DNA from: Pisaster brevispinus
Taxonomy: Eukaryota; Echinodermata; Asteroidea; Forcipulatida; Asteriidae
Direction of reading: 5' to 3'
Assembly: GCA_023634235.1 (NCBI GenBank)
Contig: JAMKCF010000006.1
Coordinates: 10,817,751 to 10,881,750 of the forward strand
DNA length: 64,000 nt
Positions within the stretch are counted from its first letter, which is position 1. Every line of letters starts with the position of its first letter. Shown here piece after piece: positions 23,662 to 35,700 of this stretch. The notes under the pieces are model-generated. The model saw nothing but the letters and a program-made list of their open reading frames with translations. It searched no databases and had not been told where the DNA came from. The position numbers and the translations under genes were made by a program.

Positions 23662-25931
23662 TTAGCCCTCTGGTGGCGAGAGTTTCCCAATTGGGATTCG
23701 GCAGCGTAGGTCTCTGGTATACCCGGCGTCTTGAGACTCGTCATACAGCCATCCGCCATTGATCCACTGAATGCGATACTCCACGACGTTTGTGCAGGTG
23801 TACCAAGCTTCCATCTGAAGTAGAAATACACATCAAAAATATTCAATGCAGTGTAAAGTTTAAAGGGATGTATATAATGCATAATTGGTTTTAAAGATCA
23901 CATTTTTTCCAAACAACCACAGCCAGACAACCCATGAAAATTGCTTTAAACTGGATTTGTCCAAATTCGATTTTATAGCTAGTGACACCAAAAGAAGAAC
24001 CGAATCTTGACAATTATTATCACACAGTAGGCTATAATTCAGCCTCGACCAGCGTCGAAACCAGGGTAAAATTTTAGGGTGGCACAAGAGGGCGCACCAC
24101 TTTCGGGGTGGGATGTGGGGTGGAATGTCACTCTGGCTGATTAAAAATGTAGCTTCCGTTTGCATTTGTCTTAAACAAGCCATCTTTTAGCACTATGGCA
24201 TTTACTCTTTTGTTCTTCTATTTTTAAATACGTCAGGCCACTAACAATTTTTTGCATTTTTAAATATTATCTGACGCGAGTGTAAAACGAATACATTGTC
24301 TGCGTGTAAACGGAAAAATAGTTTTAGAAACAATGTAATTATCCCATTCACTTATAAAATGTAACATTTTACTCAGGTAGGCAAACGTCTATAAATTCAA
24401 ATTGGGGTGGGGGCATTTGGGGGCGGGGGCACACGGACATCAATAGGGGGTTTCTTAGTTAAGCCACTGGCCTCGACAAATGAATTTCTATCTGGTCTCT
24501 GGGTTTACAAGTTTCTTTGGTCTCCTTATTGTACCTACCGATACATCGTCGTCCTGGAACCGTCCCGCCAGCCCTGTTGCCTTCAGTAGTTTGATGCAAA
24601 AATCCACGTGGTTTGTTCGGAATTTATAATAACGGTCACTTCTGGAGGGAACTCGATCAACCCACATTTGACGACATGTCATCAGGTTGGGGAACCTCTT
24701 GGTATCAACACTGAAAGTAGTATATAAAGTGCGACAAAAATTAGTAAAAGCAAAAAGTGAACTCACTTGAATCGGTCAGTTGTTATTTCAGATCAGTTGG
24801 TGATCTTGATCCTCACCGTTAATAGTAATAATAATAATAATGATAATGATAATCACAATGATGAACATTTAAGTAGGCCTAGCATCCGTCCATGAACATA
24901 CTCTTGGGAGCTTACAATTTAAAATCAATGAAAAATCCATACAAGTTACATATTTAAAGGTAATTTTTGACAGTACAGGAACAATATAAACATCAATCAA
25001 TAAAAAAAACCAGTTAGAATAAACACTATTTCAAAAACCTGGCATCGCTACAAAAGACGCACAAATGTACTTAGTGGTGTAAAAAAAAACCTTTAAAAAG
25101 ATGTGTCTTAAAGACCGGCTTTATAACTTTCTACACTGAGCTTCCCTAAGGTTGCTAAGGAAGCTGGTTCCACAGTTGTGGGGAAATTACAGAGAAGTTC
25201 ACATTCTATCGCCTGCAGAAACCAGCCTCGCTCTGGGACGTATGAGCAGAGTAACGGCACTGGCAGAACGGGTAGACCTAACAACAGGCTTAGTGGCAAC
25301 AAGATCATGCAAAGGGCAAAGACCACTCATGCATTAAAACATTAACAAACACACCTTCAAATAAGTTAATAAACAGGAAGGCAATGAAACTGCATTAGAA
25401 TTGGGGTGATTATGTTCGTACTTTCTGGTACAAGTACGGCAAGTACTTAGACTAGCAGCTGAATTCTGAACTCTCTGTAAACGGACAAAAGTTTGTGCAG
25501 GGAGACCATCTAGGATAGCATTGTAATATTAATCAACCCGGGAGGCAACTAAAATACTATTATATACAACTCAAAATGCAGATTTTCTTTTTTCTTCAAA
25601 CGGTACGTTCAAATGTTACAATACCGTGTTTGGGACCGATGATACCTGGTACTAAATCACCTTGAAAATACTGGATGTTTTTGTTTAGATTGAACCGTCC
25701 GTGACAACAGTATATTTCCCTCGTTCGGCCAAGTAAAATAAGGCATCAAGAAGGCAAATTATTGGTAGCACACTGTTTTTAAAAATGACTCGTATTATCT
25801 GACTGGGAGTGAGACTTACCTGATATCGGAGCATTCGAACATGTGGTATCCATTCAGGTTGAAGGTAGAAACTCTGCTACATAGAACAGTCCTTCCGGAG
25901 ATCACCTGTCTAGTGCCGAAACCTGTACCTT
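23662..25931 (-). CDS. C-terminal tail exons 6-8 of the EGF gene
   Basis: Three exons (25820-25931, 24539-24710, 23662-23814) encode 145 residues after the last EGF module. Recognisable runs are SGRTVLCSRVSTFNLNGYHM, ECSDISVDTKRFPNLMTCRQ, NHVDFCIKLLKATG, MEAWYTCTNVVEYRIQW and RDLRCRIPIGKL. Six cysteines could make three disulphides. The frame ends at TAA (23662-23664). No known domain was recognised, and there is no transmembrane helix or cytoplasmic signalling motif. Confidence 0.8.
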
Positions 25932-28900
25932 CTAATAGAGTTGCACAAATCAACAGATTAAATGATAACAACTGCTCATCCTTGTTTGCATGGGACTTGG
26001 TCTAGTTACCGTGTCACAATGTATACACTTCAAAGTTCAATAGCTCCTGGGTTAGATCTGACCAAGATTTCGGGTTCCACGAGGCCTGAGCCATTGCTGG
26101 AACAATATGACCCAGAATCTGTGTCGACATGACCAAGAAATGGGTCAAACTGAGGCAGAATCAGAGTTAAAACCACACGTTTTAATCGGTTTCCAGGTCA
26201 GCCTGACGCAGACATGTTTTTAGAGTTTACCTCTTAACCACATGCTATCCAATGAGTGTCGTTGCATCTCACAACTCCCGCTTTTGCGTAAACTGAAAAC
26301 TTTTCAAGCCAAAATGGAGTCATGGTAACTCAATATTATCTAGTTACAATGATGAGATTGAACAGTAGAACACCTCCTGGTACAATCCTTGTTTCTTCAG
26401 GTTGATCCAGGAAATATATAACCTAAAGACATTTTACATATCATGTTTATTAAAACAAGAGCAATACGTTGTTAAACATATTTTGTTTCGAATAATAACA
26501 GAGCGATTCGTCGCACTTTTGTTCTATTAACGATGTACGTTGGAGTGCGAACATTGCACTTGGCTACACAACATAAGCGTAGTAGTCATTCGACCCTTCT
26601 TTTTTATTTCTTACGTTGTAATGAACACTTTATAAAACTTTACAAAATAAAATTAAAAAAACAGCCAAGAAACAAACACCCCAACACCCCAACAAACAAA
26701 CACCCCCAACACCCCGAACACCCCAACAAACAAGCAAACAAACAAACAAACAAAACGTACCTCTCTGTGTGCAGTACTGGCCTGTCCATCCTTGTACACA
26801 TGTGCACGCACCAGTGACTTTGTCGCAGGAAGCCCCATTTTGACACTGGCACATCTGCGAACACCCCGGTCCGTAGCGACCAGCTGGGCATGCGTTGCTG
26901 CACGACGAACCTGTCCAGCCAGCCCGGCAGGCACAACTACCGTCGAACCGAGAGCAGGAAGCTCCGTTGAAACACCTGCACGTGCCGGCACAATACGGCC
27001 CATAGGAGTCTTCATCGCATGGGATCTGACACAGTGTCCCCATCCAGCCGCTCAGACAGGCACATGATCCGTCGAAAGTCGAACAGGTGGCTCCATTCTG
27101 GCATTTACAGTCACTATTGCACTGTAGTCCGAACATGTTCTCAAAGCATGTCTGGCCGCATCGAGCTCCTGTAAACCCCGGGGGACAAATGCACTGACCG
27201 TCAAACCTTGAGCACTGTGCGTCATTCTCACAGTCGCAGGACAACAAACAATTTGCTCCATAAATACCATGTGAGCACGGGATATCACAGCGTACTCCCA
27301 TCCATCCTGATAAACAATCACATGTGCCAGAGACTACATCACACGAAGCCCCATTCAGACACCTACAAACTTTGGAGCAACCTTCACCATATCTCAGCGG
27401 TGGGCATGATTGCTCGCATGACGTACCATACCAGCCAGGCAAGCACGTACAAGATCCCGTTAGCCGATCACACGTCCCGCCATTCAAGCAGTTGCATTGA
27501 CTCTGACAGTCCGAACCAAAGGTGCCCACCTGACAATATTCCGTACAGAAATCACCACGCCAGCCGATGGCGCAATAACACATTCCCGTTGCTTTGTCAC
27601 ACCTGGCGTTGTTTTGACATTGACAGGTCTGAGCACAGTTGACTCCATACGTCCCCTCATCACATTCAACATTGCAAACCGAGCCCTTCCAGCCAGCAGT
27701 ACACAAGCACCGCCCAGTGAATCTGTCACACAATGCACCATTTCTACATTGACAAAGTGATGTGCATCCAGGACCATGCCTGCCTTGGATACATTCCAGG
27801 TGACAATAACGTCCCTTCCAGCCTGCTTTGCAAGAACAGGTCCCATCAAATCTGGAGCAGACAGCACCATTTTGGCAGTAGCACCTGTTGGCACATCCTT
27901 GTCCCCATCTTTCTTCAGAGCAGGGGGTCTGACACCCCATCCCAGTCCAACCTGACCCACATAAACAAGATCCATCAACAGGATTACACGCTGCTCCATT
28001 CAGACACTGACACTGAGAGTTACAATTAACACCATACCTTCCCTCCTCACAAGGCTGATCGCAAAACCTTCCTGTCCAACCGCCCAGACACGCACACGAC
28101 CCGTCGAATCTACTGCAACCTGCACCATTCTGACACCCGCATTCGTTTTGACAATTTTCTCCAAAGAATTCCTCCGCACATGGCATATCACATTTTACTC
28201 CAGTCCAGCCTGAACCACATCTGCATGATCCGTCAAATCGAGAACAAGGTGCTCCATTCAAACATGTGCACACTGATTTACAGTTTACCCCAAAGTAGCC
28301 TGGAAGACACGCTGTGTCACAGTAATCGCCCATCCAACCACTTGCACAGGTACACTCACCAGTGAATCGGTTGCACATGGCATTGTTTCTGCACAAACAA
28401 GATTGACCACAGTTAGCACCCCATCGCAAAGAAGGACACGTCACGTCACAGAGGTCTCCAGTCCAGCCTGGTCGACAGATACAGCTTCCATCAATAGCAG
28501 AACAGGAAGCCTGATTGGTACACTGACAAGTAATTATACAGTTTGGCCCAAACTGACCATCCGGACAACCTTGAGCGCAAGAAGGTCCAGTGAATCCCGG
28601 GGCGCAGGTACAGGTACCATCAAACCTCGAACATGTCCCACCGTTCAAACACGAACAAACACCCGCACAGTTAACTCCATAGAATCCAATCTGACATGGT
28701 ATACTGCAATCTTCTCCCATCCAGCCCTCCTTACAAGCACACGACCCATCAAACCGCGAACAAAGTCCGTCGTTCTGACAAATGCACGCACTCTGGCAGT
28801 CAACACCCCATCTGTCCATCTTGCATGGTATGTTACAGAAAGTTCCTGTCCAACCAGAAAGACAGTCACAACTTCCATCAAATCGATTGCAGGATCCATC

Positions 28901-31900
28901 ATTCTCACAAAGGCAATTGTTCTCACAGTTTTGTCCGTAAAGACCCCTCGAGCAAGCTTGGTCACAGAATTCGCCAGTCCAACCTGCTTGGCACGTACAA
29001 GCTCCACTAAACCGATTACATGGGGCATTATTTGAGCATCGACACTGCTCCATGCAGTCAAGACCGTACTGTCCCCGGAGGCATTCAACACCGCATCTGG
29101 TTCCTGTCCAGCCTGCTGCACACGCACAAGTACCATCGAAACGAGAACACATGGCGTTATTCAAACACGTACAAGTTTCCGTACACCCAGGACCAAAAAA
29201 TCCTCTATTGCACTCTTGATTGCACGCTCTGCCTGTCCACCCAGCTGTGCAAAAACACTGACCGTCTACTCTGGAGCAAGTTGCACCATTCTCACACCGA
29301 CACTGATTCACACAGTTGGGACCATACCTGAACTCCATACAGGGGTCTTGACAGTATTGGCCCATCCAGCCATCTAAGCAAGAACATGTTCCGTCCACAG
29401 GTGAACAAGATCCACTATTCTCACATAGACAACGATTTGCACAGTCCCGCCCATAGAAGCCCCGAGTACATGGTGTTTCACAAAACCCTCCTGTCCACCC
29501 TGGTTGACATGTACAACTGCCATCGAAACGTGAACAAGTGGCATCGTTGTTACATCTGCATGTTTTCTCACAGCTGGGTCCATATGTCCCAGGCAGGCAA
29601 GGAGTATCACACGAGGCACCGTACCAACCTGCAGAGCAGGCACATGTACCATCGAAACGGCTACATTCAGCACCATTCTGACATCTGCAGACGCCCACAC
29701 AATCTTGACCAAAGAAGCCTGTCTCACAAGGATCTGAGCAGAACAATCTCCAGCCTGCTGGACAGGTGCAAGCTCCAGTCACAGTATCACATATTCCACC
29801 GTTCACACATCGACACCGTTGATTACAGTTGAAACCGTAGAAGCCCTCATCACACGGTAAGCTGCATCGCTCCCCTTTCCAACCAGCGGCACATGTGCAT
29901 ATCCCATCGATGTGATTACAAGTGGCACCATTCAGACATCTACATACTTTATCACATCCCATACCGTAGTAAGGGGGGTTGCATGGCTGGTCGCATACTA
30001 CTCCCATCCACCCCGGTGCACAATTACAGCTTCCATCAACGTTGTTACAAGAGCCGTCATTTTGACACAAACAGTCGGTTGCACAATCCAGTCCATACCG
30101 ACCCATAGGACACGGCTGGGCACAAGTCGGCCCTATCCATCCAGCAAGGCAGCTACATATGCCTGTGATATGTTGGCAAGTACCGCCACTTTGGCATAAG
30201 CAATTCTCAAGACAATTCCGGCCATAAAATCCAGCGGTGCACATATCAGCGCATGTAAGACCAGTGTAGCCGTCTGTACAACTGCAAGACCCGTCAACGT
30301 GATGACACAGTGCGTTGTTTTGGCAGCGACACTCCGTTTGGCAGTCGTAGCCGAAGAATCCCTGATCACAGGGCAGTTGACAAAACACACCTTGCCATCC
30401 ACGGGTGCACGAGCACTGCCCATCGATATGATTGCAGCCCGCACCATTTTGACACTGGCAGTTCTCGGTGCATCGAAGACCAAAAGTGCCTTCACGACAA
30501 GGACTTGCACAGAACTCGCCCTGCCACCCGGCAGTGCACTGACATGCCCCCGAGATGTGAAAGCAGGATGCCCCATTTGCACACTGACACCTCTCGGCAC
30601 ATTGTTGTCCATAGAAGCCTGCAGCACACACTTCACTGCATACGGATCCCTTCCATCCCGGTGAACAGCTACATGACCCGTCAATGTGATGACAAGAGCC
30701 GCCGTTCTGACACTGGCACGATTTGATACAACCAAGACCATATGTACTAAGTGTGCACGGGTCCGCACAGAATTCCCCTTGCCATCCCGCAGTGCACCTG
30801 CATGCACCGGTGACATGGTGACAAACCCCTCCGTTCATACAGCGACACACTTTTAAACAATTCTGCCCATAGAAACTGGCTGGGCACGGAGTGTTACAGT
30901 CATCTCCCATCCAACCGGCAAAGCAAGAACAGACCCCAGTTACATGGTGACAGGCGCCGTTTTGACAACGACATCGTTGCTCACAATTTTGCCCGTATGT
31001 ATCAGGTGAACAAACGACCCCACAAAGAACCCCAGTGTATCCAGGCGCGCACGTACACCTTCCGTCGACATGATTACATGTGGCGTCATTCTCGCAAAGA
31101 CATGGCGACTCGCATCGCATGCCATAAAACCCCTCTCTGCACCTTTCTCGGCAGAATTCCCCGATGTATCCGGGCCCGCATGAGCAACGTCCGTCAACCG
31201 CATAGCAGTAGGACTCACTCTGCTGGCAGCGGCACGTCTTGCTGCACCGAGCACCGAACATACCCTGATCACAGAACGCTTCACAATATTGTCCCTGGTA
31301 GCCAGGAGTACAGAAGCACACCCCCGAGACGAAATCACACGATGCGCCGTTGTGACAATCGCACAACCCGGTGCACGCAAGCCCGTAAGTTCCCTCTGCA
31401 CATTTTATCTCACAGTAAACACCTCTGTACCCGTTCGGGCATTCACATTCACCTGTCATTGCGTTACATATGCCACCATTTTCACAACTGCACCTCTCCA
31501 GACACTGAACACCAAACGTGTTCGCAGGGCAAGCTGTTAAGATACAAAACAAAGGTAGTAGTCAATTTATATCATATCATGGCCTTAAACACAATAGACC
31601 TTATGCATTGACGTCATCCAGCCGCCATCTTAGAGGTAAACCGATGATGTATCAATGGAAACGCACAGTTTTGTACGCGCGGCGCACAGGATTGGCCAAT
31701 GAACAACCTCCTTTTGACCTCTAGGCGAGGGCGCCCTACTCAAATGACGTCATGTGCATAAGGTCTATTAAAAAGATATTGAGATTTCATAATTAAATAA
31801 GGGTTCTAAGGTCAAATTGAGTTGACCATGCATTCATTTTCCAATAGATTCCTCAATAGAGTCCTCATGATGAAAGTGGGGGAAAAATACAAATCTGAAA

Positions 31901-32703
31901 CCTCAATTTAAATGAAATAGTGCAAACTGTAAATTTATTTGATACTCTTTCCGAGCGCAATTAATTGGAAACATGACGTCACCGGACAGCAAAAAAACAT
32001 AGGTCTGTGCATTCCAAAGTGGGATTTTGCGTCAGTCAAAAAGGTCACAATTCAATGCCGTTTTGGTCGATTATCATCAAGAATGGACTAAAAATTATCT
32101 GCACAAAAATGAACGGACCATATGTTTTTCAAATGTGACGTCATGTAATAGTTTTCGATTTTGACAAAATTGTACTTGAAGGGTATCAAACACGTGGCAT
32201 TTTATAACGTGAGGTTAAATGATTAAGGGAATTTGCGTGTGAATCATTATACTCTCCTTTTTAAACATCTTTCCAACCATATTCATTTTATAGCAAACAA
32301 TTTTTTTTAGCCTAAAGCGCCCAATCCGAAGGCAAAGGGTCCCTTCAATGCAATTTATCTTTCAGTGGAAATCTCCCTTTCCTGTTCTTTTGAGAGCAAA
32401 TATTGAAAGTGAAGTCAGATGTAGATGTACAACTCACGTGTGTCACAGCTTGGTCCCATCCATCCCGAAACACATGCACACATATTGGGTGTGACACATG
32501 TTCCTTCGTGTGCGCACGGAGTTGAGCATACCGCTGTGAGGGCAAAGAGAACATTAATCCATGTAAACTATTTGGGAGAAAAGTTATTACTTGTCTCGGA
32601 ATCCTTAGATAAAAATATAGTGTATATAGATAAATAAACAAACAAACACCTCAACAACCCAACAAACAAACAAACACCCCAACAAACAAACAAACAAATA
32701 AAT

Positions 32704-32735
<32 letters not shown>

Positions 32736-35700
32736 GATAAATCGATCAATCAATCAATCAATCAATCCATCAGTCAGTCAGTCAGTCAATCAATCAACCA
32801 ACCAACCAACCAACCAACCAACCAACCAACCAACTAGTCAATCAATCAATCATCCAATCGACCGATCGATCAATCCATCAATCAAGTCAATTTACGGGCA
32901 CATGCTTAAAGTTCTATCCGCATACTCATTTTTTTAATGAGTTGGGGTTGAGTTCATTTGCTGCACAACACTGTAAAAGAAAAGTATTGACAGAAAATAT
33001 CTTTAAAACGGTTTAGCACCTACAAAAAAACATAAACTGGTACTTCTAAATTTGGACCGGGGCTCTCTTTGGGATGTTCAGTGATAACACAAGGGACTCT
33101 TCCAAACTCCAGCGTCGCCCCTGCGTCTTACCTTCTGGCTTTTGATAGAACCAATTGACACGTCCGCGCTCTCTTCGCTTAACATTTAAACAGGGAACTG
33201 ATGTCATGATGCCGCTAATAACTTCTCACAATTTAGGCAAGTAACAGAAATGTTTGACTGAGCTAGAAACCGATCGTCAACCCAAAGTGCATTTTTGAGA
33301 TGTCTTTTATCTGTTTATGACTGTATCTTTTACCCCGCTAATGTTCATAGCACTGGATACAACAAATTTCTCCACACAACGTGGAAAAAAGCCATAGCTG
33401 GACCGGGGTTTGGAAGACGCCCCTGCCGGGAATCCGGTCCTAACTTACGGTTACATCCAGCTGCGTTGTTAGGGTCACCGGTGTAGCCAGGACAGCAGAA
33501 AATCGCCTTCCTCGTTTCGAATTGTCTGACCTCTTCGTAGGCAAGGTAATAAACAGGACTGTGTCAAACAATAAGAACAAAAACATCTCATAAATTCAAC
33601 AAACTTGACAGTAGGCTCCGACGGGAATTTTCCTCTGGAGGATGTTTCCTGCGTCAGGTCACGCAGGTGCTACACGAACGACACGGGGCGACAGGGACCG
33701 ACTCGGGAAAGCTACTCCCTATCGTTATTATTTTGGCTTCAATGGGAAGACCACTTCAAGGTGAGGGCTATGGGCTGTCGACCAAAATCAACTGTCACCA
33801 GGGGTACGTTGCCACCTACTACTGGGCCTGAAACAGGGTTACCCCCTTCACAGTCCGTAAAGATGCAGGCAAAGGTATCATCCATTTGGTGTCATTACCG
33901 GGATTCGAACCCACACTCTGCTGCTGACAACCCCAGATCTTGGGTCCGATTGGACAATAAGAAGACACGATTGTTGCATGACGTCACATGGACGTTTGAT
34001 GCAAATTATTAGCACTGGTTGACTACCACGTACCAGTATCGACGACAAATTGATTCAGCAAAGCATTAGCTTTGCTGCTCTCAACAAATTTACGGTGAAT
34101 TTAAGCCACAGCAGTGTCCATGCTATTAGAAATTTATTGGAACGTAGATATTTGTTTTTAAATCTCACCACAGGTGGGTGTAGACTGTAGACACGTCCGT
34201 CCGGGGTTTTCAATCACGGTCTTTACACGACAGTTCGTATACCTCACCAAAATAATGCATGATCATGCCTAGCCAGACATACGTTGCGATTTGTCATGAT
34301 TTGTATTTTCCATTGTCAGAATTTATTTCTCTCAATATTCTCTTTTATAGCCTAATACTGGGCCTAAATTGTCAAATTGTCCTATGTTATGTTATCGATT
34401 GTCAAATTAGAATAAATATTTGCCAGACAGGATTACCTATCTAAATATAGAAGAGTCTATCTATCTGACGGTGATTGGGGGGAAACATAGCATATTTAAA
34501 TATTTCTTAATCATGAATAACTGATTAGCTAAACGAGTTGGTAAAGGCGCTTCGCGGCTTCGCCGCTCGCGCTGGTCTTTTTTTTCGTGCTTCACATCTG
34601 AGGTGCCGTCGCCGCGTGCACCTTGAAAAAGGCTAGCTTGGGCAGTGATCGAGGACCTTTTAAAGAATAATTCGCACTGTAGTAGCTCATGTTTCCAAAC
34701 AAGGCTTGCATCACGTTCACATCATTGGCCTATTAAATTTCCTAAAAACAGAAATACCTTTTAAAAGATCAGTTAAGACTTAAACGATATTTGTTTTATT
34801 TTGCCTATGGAATGAAAACAACACTTCTTGAATTTGTATTCATTCCAACGGATCAAACAACGACAACTTTTAACAATATTTTGAATTTTTTCTTGGAGCT
34901 TGTTTGATAAACAATTTATGCTATGTTAAACTCAGAATGCACAACATTTTTTTTTATATTCAAAGCTACCATTTCTTACGCAAAAACAAAACAGAATCGT
35001 CTATATTTGGGTAATTAAAAAAATTGTGTTTTTTTGTCTTTGTTCTAGGACTGCCTTAAAGTGAAAACGCATACGGTGACAATCCTATGGGTTCTGGCCT
35101 AAAAGGTTGCATGAGATCCCTGACCTCCAGACACATATTTCAGGACAGAAAATAGCAAATTGATGACAAACAAAACCACTTTTGCTTACTTTACTTCGAC
35201 CGAATAAGTGAAAATAAGTACGTAGGCATTTTGTACATGAAAGGGCACAAACACCCGACAAACATAACTTTCTTTTTGTTAGTAAATTGTGTAACACTCA
35301 ATACAAAAATAAACATAAAAATCACAGGCTAGGTCGGTTGCACGGCGTGTTTTGATTGAATGTTAGAAAATGGAAAAGACTTGGGTCATTTTAAATCAAA
35401 TAATGTACTGTTCCTTTTGCGGTTAAGGAGATTTTTGCACACTTCCCATTATAGAGTTCATTGGTTTCATTTTTGTCTGCATTGAAAAAAACATAATGTA
35501 ACAGCATAGAATAGGCCCCCAATGCTATGACTTCTTGCAGACGCGGACCGCAACTTCTGCAAAATGCGCGTATAACATGTCCACCACAGTTTGGGCCATT
35601 TTGTTGTATAGATAGGTTGTAATAATATGACGTAAATCGGCCATCTTTACGGGCAATTTGGAACACACAGTCATGCGTTTTGCGCGAGAGCGGCGTGCAG

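Noticed and set aside
26640..31611. Many open frames antisense or out of frame across the EGF exon
   Set aside because: They are shadows of the 4.77 kb coding exon, whose repeated cysteine codons suppress stops in other frames.
33605..34012. 135-codon plus-strand open frame
   Set aside because: It overlaps a SINE-like B box and no splice signals or family features support it.
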